The notes under the pieces are model-generated. The model made no database searches and was not told the origin of the DNA. It worked only from the letters and a program-made list of their open reading frames with translations. A stretch of DNA of 64,000 nt from Asanoa ishikariensis (lineage in GTDB: Bacteria; Actinomycetota; Actinomycetes; Mycobacteriales; Micromonosporaceae): NCBI RefSeq assembly GCF_900107455.1, contig NZ_FNQB01000001.1, forward strand, positions 62,001-126,000. Direction: 5' to 3'. Of this stretch, positions 37,817 to 48,123 are shown in pieces (position 1 is the first letter of the stretch; every line of letters starts with the position of its first letter). A program made the position numbers and the translations under genes.

Positions 37817-38962
37817 GTGCACATCAGTCTCGACTGGATCTACTACGGCATTTCGTGGATCCTGCTGCGCTGGCACGGGGTGTGGGACGCCATCGGCGTG
37901 CCCGACAAGGCGGTGCTCGGCACCACCTGGTCGTGGATCCTGGCGATCTTCTTCCTGGTCGTCACCGTCCGCGTCATCCTGTTCCCGATCTTCGTCAAAC
38001 AGATCAAGTCGCAACGCGCTATGCAGGCCCTGCAGCCCAAGGTCAAGGAGCTGCAGGAGAAACACAAGGGTGACCGGGAAACGCTCCAGAAAGAGATCAT
38101 GGAGCTGTACCGGACGGAGAAGGCCAACCCGCTCATGGGCTGCCTTCCGATGTTCCTGCAGATCCCGGTCTTCCTGGGCCTCTTCCACGTCCTGAAACGG
38201 GTAAACCCCAACAACCAGGCGAAGGAGCTGTACGGCTGGACGGCCGCGCAGTTCGACAGCGCGTCGCACGCGACCCTGTTCACCGCACCCATCTCCGGCC
38301 GGTTCGGCTCGAGCGCGACCGAGCTCGCCGCCTTGGACGCCAGCGTCGTCACCGTGAAGGTCATCGCGGCCATCCTGGTCGCGGTCATGATCGCCACGAC
38401 CTACCTGACCAGCCGCCAGATGATCCTCAAGACCGGCTGGGCCGAGGACCCGCAGCAGCGGATGCTCCAGCGGATCATGCTCTACGGCATCCCGGCGTCG
38501 CTGCTGATCTCCGGTGCGATCTTCCCGATCGGCGTGATCATCTACTGGGTCACGAACAACCTCTTCACGCTCGCCCAGCAGCAGTGGGTCCTGCGCAAGT
38601 TCCCGCCACCGCCGGTCAGCAAGGCCAGCACGGTCAACCGCTACTCGGAAGCCGGCGAGAAGGCCCGCACCGCCGCGGCGGCCCGCGAGACCCAGTCGCA
38701 GCCGAAGTCCGGTGGCCTGCTCAGCCGCCTCACCGACGCCGCCAAGTCCGCCGCTGCCCCGCAGCCCGGCGCGACCCCCAAGGCGGTCGGCAAGGGTGCG
38801 GCCAACGGCAAGCCGGCGTCCCGGCAAAACGGCAAGTCCAACGGCACTTCGCCTGCCGAGGTCAAGCCCGCGGCCGACGGGAAGGCGCTGGCGCCCAAGC
38901 CGGGCGCTAAACCGGTCAACCCGAAGAAGGCCGGCGGACGCCGGCCGGCGAAACGCAAGTGA
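37817..38962 (+). CDS. yidC: Membrane protein insertase YidC
   Basis: 381 residues from the GTG at 37817, chosen because GGGAG ends 6 bases before it; a TTG one codon earlier is possible. YidC/Oxa1 family: membrane segments near 38-60, 110-125, 173-195, 223-245, with the cytoplasmic coiled-coil loop (RAMQALQPKVKELQEKHKGD) after the first. The conserved Arg of the groove is in VTVRVILFP. The C-terminal 110 residues are Lys/Ala/Pro/Gly-rich and basic, suited to ribosome contact. It inserts inner-membrane proteins. Confidence 0.95.
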   Translation: MHISLDWIYYGISWILLRWHGVWDAIGVPDKAVLGTTWSWILAIFFLVVTVRVILFPIFVKQIKSQRAMQALQPKVKELQEKHKGDRETLQKEIMELYRTEKANPLMGCLPMFLQIPVFLGLFHVLKRVNPNNQAKELYGWTAAQFDSASHATLFTAPISGRFGSSATELAALDASVVTVKVIAAILVAVMIATTYLTSRQMILKTGWAEDPQQRMLQRIMLYGIPASLLISGAIFPIGVIIYWVTNNLFTLAQQQWVLRKFPPPPVSKASTVNRYSEAGEKARTAAAARETQSQPKSGGLLSRLTDAAKSAAAPQPGATPKAVGKGAANGKPASRQNGKSNGTSPAEVKPAADGKALAPKPGAKPVNPKKAGGRRPAKRK

Positions 38963-38967
38963 GCGCT

Positions 38968-38994
38968 GCGGCCGGTGACTCCTCCACCGGCCGC
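38968..38994 (+). terminator. Hairpin after yidC
   Basis: GCGGCCGGTG and CACCGGCCGC form a perfect 10-bp stem around a 7-base loop, 6 bp after the yidC stop. There is no T-run, so it may attenuate rather than fully stop transcription into jag. Confidence 0.5.
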
Positions 38995-39095
38995 GCCTCG
39001 CGAACACAGACGTGCCCGGCCGCGGTGACTGGCTCATCCGCCCGGGCTGACCAGCGGACCCAGTGGTCCGGCGACAGACATACGGAGATGACACC

Positions 39096-39752
39096 GTGAC
39101 CGAGACCAGCATCCCCCGCACCGATAAGCCGCTCGAAGAGGAGAACGACGAGGCTGCTGAGCGTGCGGACGAGGCTGACGTGACCGACGAGGCGGAGCTC
39201 ACCGACTCTCCCGCTGAAGCCGACGAGGCTGACGAAGCCGATGAAGCTGACGAGGCTGGCTCGGTTGTCGCCGAGACCAAGGAGACGAGCGACAGCGACC
39301 TGTTCCGGCAGAGCGAGATCGCCGCGGACTACGTCGAGGGCCTGCTCGACATCCTCGACTACGACGGCGACATCGACGAGCTCGTGTCCGGCGGCCGCCC
39401 GATGGTCGAGGTCGTCGGCGGTCGTCTCCAGCCGCTGGTCGGCCAGCGCGGCGCCACGCTGGAGGCGCTGCAGGAGCTGACCCGCCTGGCGGTCTTCCGC
39501 GAGACTGGCTCGCCGAGCCGGCTGCTGCTCGACGTGGGTGGCTACCGCGCCAACCGCCGCAAGGAGCTCGCCGCGGTGGCCAAGAACGCGGTCGAGAAGG
39601 TCAAGGAGTACGGCGAGTCCGTGCGCCTCGAGCCGATGTCGGCGTTCGAGCGCAAGTGCGTACACGACGTGGTCAACGCTCTCGCCGGTGTGGAGAGCGA
39701 GTCCGAGGGCGTCGAGCCGCACCGCCGGATCGTCGTACGCCCGACTTCCTGA
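39096..39752 (+). CDS. jag: Jag/KhpB-type RNA-binding protein
   Basis: 218 residues from the GTG at 39096 with CGGAG 8 bases before; an ATG at 39088 runs into a stop. Residues 1-65 are acidic with repeated [12 protein letters not shown] domain ([20 protein letters not shown]) near 95-145 and an R3H domain ([39 protein letters not shown]) follow. KhpB/EloR proteins bind RNA and affect cell elongation and division. The Jag-N domain of Firmicutes is absent and replaced by the acidic tail, as in other actinobacteria. It overlaps rsmG by one base. Confidence 0.92.
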   Translation: MTETSIPRTDKPLEEENDEAAERADEADVTDEAELTDSPAEADEADEADEADEAGSVVAETKETSDSDLFRQSEIAADYVEGLLDILDYDGDIDELVSGGRPMVEVVGGRLQPLVGQRGATLEALQELTRLAVFRETGSPSRLLLDVGGYRANRRKELAAVAKNAVEKVKEYGESVRLEPMSAFERKCVHDVVNALAGVESESEGVEPHRRIVVRPTS

Positions 39753-40525
39753 TGGTGGATGAGTCTTTCGGCCCGGGCGGTACACCGCCCGGGCCGTTCC
39801 ATGAGCTGCCCCCGCCGCCGCCCGCCGCTCTCACGCTCTTCGGTGACCGTCTCCCCCTCGCGGTGCGCTTCGCGGAGCTGCTGGTGACCGACGGAGTGGT
39901 ACGTGGCCTGATCGGCCCGCGCGAGGCCCCCCGCATCTGGGACCGCCACCTGCTCAACTGCGCCACGATGACCGAATTGATCCCGTCCGGCGCTTCGGTG
40001 GTTGACGTGGGGTCTGGGGCGGGTTTGCCCGGTATCGTGCTTGCGGTGGCGCGGCCGGACCTTTCCATGGTCTTGGTCGAGCCACTGGCACGACGGACCG
40101 CTTTCCTGGCGGAAGTGGTGACTTCGCTCGGCCTGGACGACACCGTGACAGTCGTCCGTGGCCGAGCCGAGGAGGCACGGGACGCGGTTGTCCCCGCCGA
40201 CGTGGTCACCGCTCGGGCGGTCGCGCCGCTCGACAGGCTCGCCGGCTGGTGTCTCCCCCTCACCGCACCCGGCGGACGGCTGCTCGCCCTCAAGGGCGCG
40301 TCGGCCTCCGACGAGATCGCGGAACACCAGACGGCGATCGGTCGACTGGGTGGTTCCACGCCGGTCGTCCGGCTGTGCGGGGTCGGCCTGGTCGACCCGC
40401 CGACGACCGTCGTGGAAATCGTCCGCGAGCGCGTAGTCGAGCCGGTACACCCCCGGTCGGCGGACCGGGGTCGCCGACGGTCCGCTCCGGACGGCGGTGG
40501 GCGCGGGAGAACGCGGAGGGGTTAG
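39752..40525 (+). CDS. rsmG: 16S rRNA m7G527 methyltransferase RsmG
   Basis: 257 residues from the ATG at 39752, which shares a base with the jag stop (TGATG). SAM-binding motif [16 protein letters not shown] near 82, [15 protein letters not shown], and the family [19 protein letters not shown]. The enzyme methylates G527 of 16S rRNA, and its loss gives low-level streptomycin resistance in other bacteria. The Pro-rich start is encoded by a strong hairpin at 39770-39795. The C-terminus is basic. The next start codon directly follows its TAG. Confidence 0.94.
   Translation: MVDESFGPGGTPPGPFHELPPPPPAALTLFGDRLPLAVRFAELLVTDGVVRGLIGPREAPRIWDRHLLNCATMTELIPSGASVVDVGSGAGLPGIVLAVARPDLSMVLVEPLARRTAFLAEVVTSLGLDDTVTVVRGRAEEARDAVVPADVVTARAVAPLDRLAGWCLPLTAPGGRLLALKGASASDEIAEHQTAIGRLGGSTPVVRLCGVGLVDPPTTVVEIVRERVVEPVHPRSADRGRRRSAPDGGGRGRTRRG
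39770..39795 (+). promoter_or_regulatory. Strong hairpin within the first codons of rsmG
   Basis: A perfect 12-bp inverted repeat GGCCCGGGCGGT/ACCGCCCGGGCC with two bases between, covering rsmG codons 7-15. It could end jag transcripts, or hold back rsmG translation. Confidence 0.5.
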
Positions 40526-43500
40526 ATGGGCCGGCGGGGACCAGCACCTGGGTTTGAGACCTCTTCCCCGCCGTCTACGGATGATCCACCTGCCGCGTCG
40601 CCGCCCGGCCGTGGCCGCCGCGCGTCCTCGTCGGCGGCTGTGCCCGCGAGTTCGTCGCGTCGTTCGCGGGGTGCGGTCTCTGCCTCCGCCTCTGCCGATG
40701 TGGGTTCTGCGAAGAGCGCGCCGGCTGGTAGTCGGCGGAGTGGCGCCCCCGCTCAGAAATCCGTCGACGCGCCTGTTCGTGTGCCGCGGGCCGTCTCAGC
40801 TCCGCGCAAGTCGTCCACGCCTGCGGTCGACGGTGGTCGGCGTGGTGCACGCTCGGTGGTCGACGACGAGTCAGCGGTCAGGGATTCCGGACGGGCGTCC
40901 CGTCGTGGGTCCGCGGCAGGAGCGGGATCCGATTCCGCTCGTGCGAAGTCCGCAAGCCCGGCGCGGTCGACCGGGCGTGCCGCGAAGGCAGTGAGTAAGG
41001 CCAGCGCCGAGGCTGCGCCGCGTTCTGCCTCGCGTGGTGCCAAGGCTGCGCCGAAGTCCGCTCTGCGTGGTGCAGGTGCTGCGCCGCGTTCTGTCCCGCG
41101 TGGTGCTGACGCTGCACCGCGGTTGGGTTCGCGCGGTGGTGTGGACGGCCGGCGGTCGGTTTCGCGCAGCGCGCCTGAACCTCAGCCGGTGGCAGCGGCT
41201 GAGCCCGCGAACCGTCGTCGTAAGACAGCAGCTACGAAATCCGTCGACCCTGGAACCTTGCCGGAGTCCGGAACCGCGTCTGGTCGCAGGAAGCCGGGAG
41301 ACAAGATGGCGCAACCGGACCAGGCCGAGCCGGTAGCCGGCGGTACCGGCCGTGCCGCACGAAAGTCGCCAGCGCGTCCTGATGCCGCCGTGAGCGGTCG
41401 CCCCGACTCGAAGGCATCCGGCACAGCGGTCCCGGCTCCCACGCGGAAGCGAGCCACGTCTGTGCCTCGCTCGTCCATGAAGCCGCCGAAGCAACAGGCC
41501 ACCCTCGCGGACCCCGTTCCGCCGGCGCCCGGCCCGTCGGCGTCAGGTCGCAGACGATCGGCGATCGGGACATCAGCAAGTGCGGGACCGGCTGTTGCGA
41601 GATCGGCGTCGGCGTCGGCGTCGGCAGCGCCAGCGACCGCGGAGGCGGTGGTGGCGGCCGCGGCATCAGCGGCCGCGGCATCAGCGGCCGTGGACACGGT
41701 GGCAGCGGTCTCGGCGGCTGCGGCATCAGCGACCGCGGACACGGTGGTGGCGGGATCGGCGTCCGCGCGATCCAAGGCCGGGCGTCCGGTGCGCGCACGA
41801 TCGAGTTCTGCGCGCGCCAACGCCTCGGAGCTGACCCCAGAACCGCAGACGGTCTTGGTAATTCCGGTCGGCGAACCCGACCCGGCCGCTGTCGGGAAGG
41901 GCCGGTCACGATCGAAGGCCGGCACAAAGTCAACGCCCGCGGCGCGACGCCGGCCCACCACGGCCCAAGCGGATCTGCAGCTTCCACTCGACCTTCCTAT
42001 TCCGGGCTCCCGAAGCCCGGAGCAGCAGGAATCCTCGGCGGCTTCGGATGCCCCGCGTGCCCGCCCGCCCCGCGCGCGGCAAGCGTCTGAGCGGCCCGGC
42101 GCGACAGCGGCCGTCGTCCCGCGTGCACGCCGCAAGAGCACCACGTCGCCACGCACCACTTCCGATGCACCTGACTTCGTGTCAGATGCGCGCGGGACGT
42201 CCTCGTCTACCAACAAAGACGAGGAGGACCGCCCCGCCCAGGACCGTTCGGTCGCAAGTGGCCCCGTCCCAGGTGAGCCGGTTTCAGGTGGCCCAGTTCC
42301 AGTTGGCCCGGTCGCAGATGAGTCGGTCCCAGGTGGCCCGGTCGCAGGTGAGCCCGTCCCAAGTACCCCGGTCCCAGCTGGCGCGGATCAGGCTGGCGCG
42401 GACCAGGGCGGCGCGGACCAGAGCGGCGCGAATCAGACCAAGCCAACCCGGGCGGCTCGGCGCCCAGCTGCTACCCCGCGACGCGGCCCAGCTCGCGGTG
42501 GCGCGACGAAAGATCGCACCGGCCGTACTGCCGTAAACAAGAGCGAACCGACCCTTCGAGGTACAGCGGCTTCCGACTCGGACGGTCCCGACTCAGTCGA
42601 TGCGAGTCCGGCTACCTCTGGCTCGGGTGATGCTGAGCCGGCTGGTTCGGGCTCCGCGAGCTCTGGCCGCGGTCGTGCCAGGTCGAATGGCTCTGGCTCG
42701 GGTGGCACTGACTTGGCTAGTTCCGGCTCGGCCGATGCCCGCTCAGCTGGTCCGGGCTCGGGTCGTGCCAGGTCGAACGACCTTGGCTCGGGTGGTGCGG
42801 AGCTGGCTGGTTCCGGCTCGGCGCGCTCTCGCCGTGGTCGTGCCAGCTCGAACGACCCTGGCTCGGGTGGTGCGGAGCCGCCTGGTTCCGGCTCCGCGCG
42901 CTCTGGCCGCGGTCGCGTCAGGTCGAACGACTCTGGCTCGGGTGGCGGCGACTCGGTTAGCTCGGGTTCGGCTGGTGTCCGCTCAGCAAGTTCGGGCTCG
43001 GGTCGTGCGAGGTCGAACGACCTTGGCTCGGGTGGTGGGGAGCCGGCTGGTTCGGGCTCCGCGCGCTCTGGCCGCGGTCGCGTCAGGTCGAACGACTCTG
43101 GCTCGGGTGGCGGCGACTCGGTTAGTTCGGGTTCGGATGCTTCCCGCTCAGCAAGTTCGGGTTCGAGTCGTGCCAAGTCGGGCGACCCTGGCCCGAGTGG
43201 CGGCGACTCGGCTAGTTCGGGTTCGGCTGGTGTCCGCTCAGCAAGTTCGGGCTCGAGTCGTGCCAGGTCGGACGACGCTGGCCTGGGTGGCGATGACTCG
43301 GCTGGCTCTGGCTCGGGTGGCGTGCGTTCGGCTAGCTCTGGCTCGCGTGGTGCCCGCTCAGCTACCTCTGGCCGGCGTGGTGCCAGGTCGGACAGCTCCA
43401 GCTCGGGTCGGGCTGGCTCGGGGAGTTCGGGACCGAGTGATGCCGACTCGGATAGCACCGGCTCAGGCGATCCTGGCTCGGGTACCGCCGACTTGGTCGG

Positions 43501-45727
43501 TGCTGGCTCGGACGCTTCCGGCCCGACCCGTTCTAAGGGTGGCCGGAAGGCGGTGGCGGCAACGCCGGTTGGTGGGCAAGCCCCCGAGCCCAAACGCCGG
43601 GGTACACGCGCCAAGCGGCCGAGCGCTGACAGCGTCTCGGCTCGTCCTGAGGCAGGCGAGCCGAGTGGATCGAGTAAGGGCAGAGGATCGCGCGATTCGA
43701 GTCGAGGTTCTGCGGTGTCTGGTTCGGTTATGCGGGGTGGTGAGCCGGGTCGGAATGACTACCGGCACACATCGGGCGGGGCTGGTCGTAAGGCGGCTAA
43801 GTACGTGGAACGGGCTAACGAAGCAAACCAGGAAGACCTGACTGGCCGACGATCCGGTGCGCAGCCGGCGCCGATACAACAGGGCGGGCGGGGTGACCAG
43901 TCAGCGGCGTCCGACATGAGGCGAAAGGCCAAGAATCAGCCACCTGGCGAGGTCGGTGGGCGGACGTCCAGGCCTAACAGCAAGGTCCAGCGCTCGGCGT
44001 CCAACGCGGACGTCGACCAGGCGGACGAGGTCGATGCGGAGGCCTCGGAGCAGACCGGGAAGAACGCCAACCGGCGTGGCGCCGTGTCAGGTTCCCGTCG
44101 TGTCCCGGTGGGTGGCACAGGCTGGCCGCCGGTTGCGACGCCGCGTCGGGGCGGCTACCTGCGACTCGTTGACGGGTTCCTGGTGTTTGTCCCTCCACAC
44201 TCGGGTACCGAGACCATCGACGGGCCGAACAGCCGTGGCCCCGAGCGGAGTTCGGCCGTAGGCTGGCCGCGCGGCAATAGTGCGGAACGCGTGGAGGGAC
44301 CCCACTCCCCTGCGTCGGCCGACCAGGAACGCAGTGCCTCGGCTGGGCCGGCCGGAGCGATGTCGCCGCCATACGCGATCACCTCGAGCTTCGGCGAAGC
44401 CGATACACCCCGAGCGGACAGGGACGACACCGTGCATGACAACGGCAACCACGACCCCGGCGTGACGGCGCCTCATGTTTCACGTGAAACCGGGCCCGAT
44501 GGTTGGGCCGTCGGTAGGCGGGCGCCGGTTCCCGACCCGCGAGTCGAGAGTGGACAGTCAGAACAGGTCGCTCACGCAACTGACGGGTCCGGGTCAGCAA
44601 CGCGAGTCCCTCTCGCCGTACCATTCTCTAGCCCGGAGGGCGGTGGCAACACCGCGCATCCGGGTCGGTCCGACGTGACTGAGCGCCACCCGGCTCCGGC
44701 TCCACGTCCGCAGCCGGCAACTAGCACGGATCGGGTCGATGTTGCCCCGCCCCGGCCTGCCCAGCCTCGGACGGACGCACCCACCGTGGCACCCGAGGCG
44801 ACCCCGGAGGAAGCGGTGACCGACGCGTACGTTTCACGTGAAACCCCGACGCGCGAAGAGGACGACCCACCGTTGGCCATGGAGGCACTGCGCGCCGTGC
44901 AGATCCTGAACCCGAGCGGTGTGATCACCATGCCGCGTCCGGATCACACCAGGATCATGTGCGTCGCCAACCAGAAGGGTGGCGTGGGCAAGACCACGAC
45001 CACCGTCAACCTAGCCGTCGCGCTCGCGCTGCACGGCAACCGTGTCCTGGTCGTCGACCTCGACCCACAGGGGAACGCGTCGACCGGTCTGAACGTGCCG
45101 CATCACGCCGGCATTCCGGACGTGTACGACTGCCTGATCGACAACGTGCCGCTCTCGGACGTCGCCCAGGCGGTCGAGGGCATCCCGAACCTCTGGTGCG
45201 TACCCGCGACGATCGATCTTGCCGGTGCTGAGATCGAACTCGTTTCGGTGGTCGCGCGTGAGTCGCGCCTGTCAAGGGCGATCGCCGCGCACCCGGGCAC
45301 CTTTGACTACGTCTTCATCGACTGCCCGCCCTCCCTCGGCCTGCTGACGGTCAACGCGCTCGTCGCCGCCCAGGAGGTGCTGATCCCGATTCAGTGCGAG
45401 TACTACGCGCTGGAAGGGCTCAACCAGCTGATCAACAACATCAACCTGGTACGCCAGCACCTCAACCCGACGCTCGACGTCTCGACCATCCTGCTGACCA
45501 TGTACGACCGCCGCACTCGTCTCGCCGACGCCGTCGAACAGGACGTGCGCAACCACTTCGGCGACAAGGTGCTGCGCGCGGTCATCCCCCGCAACGTCCG
45601 AGTCTCCGAGGCGCCGAGCTATGGCCAGTCGGTCATGACTTACGATCCGGGGTCGCGAGGCGCCACCAGCTATTTCGAGGCGGCCCAGGAGATCGCTGAC
45701 CGTGGCGTCAAGGGAGGCAAGGCATGA
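40526..45727 (+). CDS. parA: ParA-family partition ATPase with giant disordered N-terminal extension
   Basis: One uninterrupted frame of 1733 codons. Its ATG follows the rsmG stop with no gap, and GGAGGGG lies 4 bases before it. Residues 1-1302 are low-complexity Ser/Gly/Ala/Arg/Pro sequence with blocks of near-repeats ([35 protein letters not shown]). There is one ordinary-looking patch near 1205-1235 ([19 protein letters not shown]). The ParA ATPase starts near 1470: deviant Walker [11 protein letters not shown] at 1484, switch [11 protein letters not shown], Walker B VFIDCPPS. It drives chromosome segregation with ParB and parS. The usual start would correspond to the GTG at 44432, giving 431 residues. 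ATPase certain; use of the whole extension less so. It overlaps parB by 4 bp. Confidence 0.85.
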   Translation: MGRRGPAPGFETSSPPSTDDPPAASPPGRGRRASSSAAVPASSSRRSRGAVSASASADVGSAKSAPAGSRRSGAPAQKSVDAPVRVPRAVSAPRKSSTPAVDGGRRGARSVVDDESAVRDSGRASRRGSAAGAGSDSARAKSASPARSTGRAAKAVSKASAEAAPRSASRGAKAAPKSALRGAGAAPRSVPRGADAAPRLGSRGGVDGRRSVSRSAPEPQPVAAAEPANRRRKTAATKSVDPGTLPESGTASGRRKPGDKMAQPDQAEPVAGGTGRAARKSPARPDAAVSGRPDSKASGTAVPAPTRKRATSVPRSSMKPPKQQATLADPVPPAPGPSASGRRRSAIGTSASAGPAVARSASASASAAPATAEAVVAAAASAAAASAAVDTVAAVSAAAASATADTVVAGSASARSKAGRPVRARSSSARANASELTPEPQTVLVIPVGEPDPAAVGKGRSRSKAGTKSTPAARRRPTTAQADLQLPLDLPIPGSRSPEQQESSAASDAPRARPPRARQASERPGATAAVVPRARRKSTTSPRTTSDAPDFVSDARGTSSSTNKDEEDRPAQDRSVASGPVPGEPVSGGPVPVGPVADESVPGGPVAGEPVPSTPVPAGADQAGADQGGADQSGANQTKPTRAARRPAATPRRGPARGGATKDRTGRTAVNKSEPTLRGTAASDSDGPDSVDASPATSGSGDAEPAGSGSASSGRGRARSNGSGSGGTDLASSGSADARSAGPGSGRARSNDLGSGGAELAGSGSARSRRGRASSNDPGSGGAEPPGSGSARSGRGRVRSNDSGSGGGDSVSSGSAGVRSASSGSGRARSNDLGSGGGEPAGSGSARSGRGRVRSNDSGSGGGDSVSSGSDASRSASSGSSRAKSGDPGPSGGDSASSGSAGVRSASSGSSRARSDDAGLGGDDSAGSGSGGVRSASSGSRGARSATSGRRGARSDSSSSGRAGSGSSGPSDADSDSTGSGDPGSGTADLVGAGSDASGPTRSKGGRKAVAATPVGGQAPEPKRRGTRAKRPSADSVSARPEAGEPSGSSKGRGSRDSSRGSAVSGSVMRGGEPGRNDYRHTSGGAGRKAAKYVERANEANQEDLTGRRSGAQPAPIQQGGRGDQSAASDMRRKAKNQPPGEVGGRTSRPNSKVQRSASNADVDQADEVDAEASEQTGKNANRRGAVSGSRRVPVGGTGWPPVATPRRGGYLRLVDGFLVFVPPHSGTETIDGPNSRGPERSSAVGWPRGNSAERVEGPHSPASADQERSASAGPAGAMSPPYAITSSFGEADTPRADRDDTVHDNGNHDPGVTAPHVSRETGPDGWAVGRRAPVPDPRVESGQSEQVAHATDGSGSATRVPLAVPFSSPEGGGNTAHPGRSDVTERHPAPAPRPQPATSTDRVDVAPPRPAQPRTDAPTVAPEATPEEAVTDAYVSRETPTREEDDPPLAMEALRAVQILNPSGVITMPRPDHTRIMCVANQKGGVGKTTTTVNLAVALALHGNRVLVVDLDPQGNASTGLNVPHHAGIPDVYDCLIDNVPLSDVAQAVEGIPNLWCVPATIDLAGAEIELVSVVARESRLSRAIAAHPGTFDYVFIDCPPSLGLLTVNALVAAQEVLIPIQCEYYALEGLNQLINNINLVRQHLNPTLDVSTILLTMYDRRTRLADAVEQDVRNHFGDKVLRAVIPRNVRVSEAPSYGQSVMTYDPGSRGATSYFEAAQEIADRGVKGGKA
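42600..43520 (+). repeat. Degenerate Ser-Gly/Arg-Ser repeats inside parA
   Basis: About 300 codons in imperfect repeats built on [24 protein letters not shown] units of roughly 35-40 residues, some adjacent pairs nearly identical at the DNA level (around 42890-43000 and 43070-43180). The complementary strand is also open through most of this stretch, which follows from the repetitive codon pattern. Confidence 0.8.
44417..44434 (+). other. Likely alternative start of a conventional-length ParA
   Basis: A GTG at 44432 in the parA frame, with CAGGGA 8 bases before it, begins [20 protein letters not shown], the kind of N-terminus I recall for Micromonosporaceae ParA. Translation from here gives 431 residues. 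It might be a second, internal start. Confidence 0.5.
44477..44490. promoter_or_regulatory. parS: parS site 1 (intact 14-bp core)
   Basis: GTTTCACGTGAAAC, perfect palindrome, inside the parA frame, where it encodes the peptide VSRET. Fits the conserved ParB site TGTTTCACGTGAAACA with 15 of 16 bases. Confidence 0.95.
44831..44844. promoter_or_regulatory. parS: parS site 2 (intact 14-bp core)
   Basis: GTTTCACGTGAAAC, again in the parA frame and again encoding VSRET, 354 bp after site 1. Confidence 0.95.
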
Positions 45728-46839
45728 AGAACCGTCCGCGGGGCGGTCTTGGACGAGGGCTGGGTGCGCTGATCCCCACCGCTCCAGCTCCGGCGTCGTC
45801 GGTGGCGGTTGCCCCACCCCCGACGGAGGCCCAGGCACCGGCGGCCCCGCCGGCGCCGCCCGTCGTGAGCGCGCCGCCGGCACCCGCCCAGGTGTCCGCT
45901 CCCCCGGCAGACGAGCCCGCGCCGCCCGTACCCGCTGAGGTGTCTGAGCCGGAACCGGTGGTCGAGGCCGCCGCACCGGTGTTGACCGACACCGGTCCGG
46001 AGCTCGCGCCCGTTCCGGGTGCCCGGTTCGCTGAGCTACCTGTCGACGCGATCGTGCCCAACGCGCGGCAGCCGCGGTCGGTCTTTGACGACGAAGCGCT
46101 CGACGAGCTCAAGATCTCGATCCAGGAGGTCGGCTTCCTGCAGCCGATCGTGGTGCGGGAGACCGACGAGGACGGCCGCTACGAGCTCGTCATGGGCGAG
46201 CGCCGGTGGCGGGCCGCTCAGGCCGTCGGGCGGACGACCATCCCCGCGATCGTGCGCTACACGCGTGATGACGCGATGTTGCGGGACGCCCTGCTGGAGA
46301 ACATCCACCGGGCTAACCTGAACCCGCTCGAAGAGGCGGCCGCGTACCAGCAGCTGCTGGAGGAGTTCGGCGCGACGCACGAGGAACTCGCGCGGCGGAT
46401 CGGCCGGAGCCGCCCCCAGATCTCGAACACGATTCGGTTGCTCAACCTGCCGGCCGTCGTACAGCGTCGGGTGGCTGCTGGTGTCCTGTCGGCCGGGCAC
46501 GCGCGCGCGTTGCTCGGTCTCGACGACGCCGACGCCCAGGAGCAGCTCGCGCACCGGGTCGTGGCGGAGGGTCTGTCGGTGCGGGCCACCGAGGAGCTGG
46601 TGACCCTCGCGCTCGCGGACGGTCCGACCAAGTCGGCGTCTCCGGCGAAGCGTCGCGTGCGGGCGGTCGCACCTGCTCTCACCGACCTGGCCGACCGGCT
46701 ATCGGATCGCTTCGACACGCGCGTCAAGGTCGAGCTCGGCCGCAACAAGGGCAAGATCTCGATCGAGTTCGCCACGGTCGACGACCTGGAGCGAATCGTC
46801 GGGATCATCGGCATGACCGAGGCACCTCCGGAGGGGTAG
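45724..46839 (+). CDS. parB: ParB chromosome-partitioning protein (CTPase)
   Basis: 371 residues, ATG overlapping the parA stop by 4 bp. The N-terminus [17 protein letters not shown] is the ParA-contacting peptide. A Pro/Ala/Val-rich linker covers 20-98. The N-terminal CTP-binding domain has the GERRWRAAQ motif near residue 160 and [14 protein letters not shown]. The helix-turn-helix that reads parS is [19 protein letters not shown] near 225. The C-terminal dimer domain follows. It loads at parS sites, slides on DNA and forms the segregation complex moved by ParA. Confidence 0.97.
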   Translation: MKNRPRGGLGRGLGALIPTAPAPASSVAVAPPPTEAQAPAAPPAPPVVSAPPAPAQVSAPPADEPAPPVPAEVSEPEPVVEAAAPVLTDTGPELAPVPGARFAELPVDAIVPNARQPRSVFDDEALDELKISIQEVGFLQPIVVRETDEDGRYELVMGERRWRAAQAVGRTTIPAIVRYTRDDAMLRDALLENIHRANLNPLEEAAAYQQLLEEFGATHEELARRIGRSRPQISNTIRLLNLPAVVQRRVAAGVLSAGHARALLGLDDADAQEQLAHRVVAEGLSVRATEELVTLALADGPTKSASPAKRRVRAVAPALTDLADRLSDRFDTRVKVELGRNKGKISIEFATVDDLERIVGIIGMTEAPPEG

Positions 46840-46854
46840 CCGGTGTTTGGCTCG

Positions 46855-46889
46855 ACGGCCGCGAACCCCACTCGGGTTCGCGGCCGTTT
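46855..46889 (+). terminator. Terminator of the parAB transcript
   Basis: A perfect 14-bp stem (ACGGCCGCGAACCC and its complement) with loop CACTC, then TT. It starts 15 bp after the parB stop. Its last bases are the first bases of parS site 3. Confidence 0.85.
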
Positions 46890-46899
46890 CACGTGAAAC
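46886..46899. promoter_or_regulatory. parS: parS site 3 (intact 14-bp core)
   Basis: GTTTCACGTGAAAC overlapping the descending arm of the parAB terminator. Just outside the core the bases are C and C, so the 16-bp consensus is met at 14 positions. Confidence 0.95.
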
Positions 46900-46935
46900 C
46901 CCCGACCCACGAGGGGTGGAAGTTTTACACAGGCG

Positions 46936-46944
46936 TTGTCCACA
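46936..46944 (+). promoter_or_regulatory. DnaA box downstream of parB
   Basis: TTGTCCACA, an exact DnaA-box sequence, 37 bp after parS site 3 and 13 kb from oriC; TGTGGATGA at 46991 is a weaker neighbour. Confidence 0.5.
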
Positions 46945-47076
46945 GGCACCCCCTCAAAAGAGCGAAACCCCGTGTCGGAGGCGTTGTGAGCCTGTGGATG
47001 AACAAGGGTCCAGCGGGCCTCGACCGCCCGAAATGGGGAAGGACGGCGGCCCGCATCCTCCGATAGGGTCACCCTC

Positions 47077-48051
47077 GTGCCTCACTCCGCCGACTCGGTC
47101 CCCGCATACACCAAGTGGCCTTCATTCCCGTTCGAGGGCGATCTGCGCGTCAAGAGCCTTGCCGACCCCGTCGACGCCGAGCCCCGTCGAAAGGGCGAAG
47201 ACGCAGCCGACTGCGTCGCCTGTAACACCCCGGACGACGCCTACATCTGGGTGAGCGAACGTTGGCGGGTACGCGCGATGGAACGGCCGACCGGCCTGCC
47301 CATGGTGCTCATCCTGGAGGTCCGATCGCACCTCGACCTCGGCGACCTCCCAAACCTCCTGGCAGCCGAGCTCGGGGTGATGACGGTCCGCCTCGAGCGC
47401 GCCGTCCGCTCCCTCGACGGCGTGGCCCGGGTGCACGTGAACCGGTGGGGCGACGGCTCAGCACACCTGCACATGTGGTTCCTGGCGCGGCCGTACGGGC
47501 AGCTTCAGCTCCGCGGCACTTTCCTGTCGCTGTGGGACGACATCCTGCCGCCCATCCCCGAGTCGGTGTGGCGGGAGAACCTGGCGCTCGTAGCAGCGTG
47601 GCTCGCCGAGTTCGGTGGCACGCCGATCGCCGAGCCCCCTCACATCCAGTGGCAGGCGCCGTCCAGCCTCACCCCACAGTCGACCCCGGCCGCGGTTGCC
47701 GCGACCGCTGAGGTGGCCGTGGAGCCGCTGTCGGTCGCGATCGCAGAGGCTCCGGAGGGAGTGACGGATGGGGCGTCGGAAGCTGTCGCCGCTCCGAAGG
47801 CCGCCCAGCCGTTCGACCCGGCTGACGTAGCCGTTGCCCCCGCCGCTTGGGCCCCGCCCAGGGTGGCGGGCGTCAGCGAGTCGCCTACGGGTGCGGAGAA
47901 GGCGTCGGCTGGAGCACGCGGCCACGGGCCGGCTGACGGCGCCCAGAACACGGCGGGCGGTGACGGTGAAGCGGTCGCGGTCCTCGAGACGGCCGAGCGG
48001 AAGCCGGCTCCGGTGGTCGTTGCCGGCGCGACGAAGCCCACGACGCCCTAG
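47077..48051 (+). CDS. HIT-like protein with long disordered tail
   Basis: 324 residues from a GTG. The first 200 residues include a CVAC pair near residue 50 and the segment HVNRWGDGSAHLHMWFLARP near 135, an HxH-type motif as in HIT/GalT hydrolases or transferases. The third His of the HIT motif is not present, so catalytic type is uncertain. The last 120 residues are Ala/Pro/Val-rich and disordered. Genes of this kind follow parB in related actinomycetes, by my recollection. It has its own terminator at 48073. Confidence 0.7.
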   Translation: MPHSADSVPAYTKWPSFPFEGDLRVKSLADPVDAEPRRKGEDAADCVACNTPDDAYIWVSERWRVRAMERPTGLPMVLILEVRSHLDLGDLPNLLAAELGVMTVRLERAVRSLDGVARVHVNRWGDGSAHLHMWFLARPYGQLQLRGTFLSLWDDILPPIPESVWRENLALVAAWLAEFGGTPIAEPPHIQWQAPSSLTPQSTPAAVAATAEVAVEPLSVAIAEAPEGVTDGASEAVAAPKAAQPFDPADVAVAPAAWAPPRVAGVSESPTGAEKASAGARGHGPADGAQNTAGGDGEAVAVLETAERKPAPVVVAGATKPTTP

Positions 48052-48072
48052 CTCCTCTCAACGCGAACATCT

Positions 48073-48105
48073 GAGCGCACTGGGTCCCTGTGACCCAGTG
48101 CGCTC
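48073..48105 (+). terminator. Terminator after the HIT-like gene
   Basis: A perfect 14-bp stem (GAGCGCACTGGGTC and its complement) with loop CCTGT, followed by ATTGTTT, 21 bp after the stop. The T-run is part of the first near-parS site. Confidence 0.9.
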
Positions 48106-48107
48106 AT

Positions 48108-48123
48108 TGTTTGCCGTGAAACA
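48108..48123. promoter_or_regulatory. Near-parS site a
   Basis: TGTTTGCCGTGAAACA, 14 of 16 matches to parS; the intact half is GTGAAACA. Directly after the HIT-gene terminator. Confidence 0.6.

Noticed and set aside
42433..43614. A 393-codon Glu/Pro-rich protein on the - strand inside parA
   Set aside because: It is the antisense reading of the Ser-Gly repeats; the + frame has a ribosome-binding site and continues into ParA.
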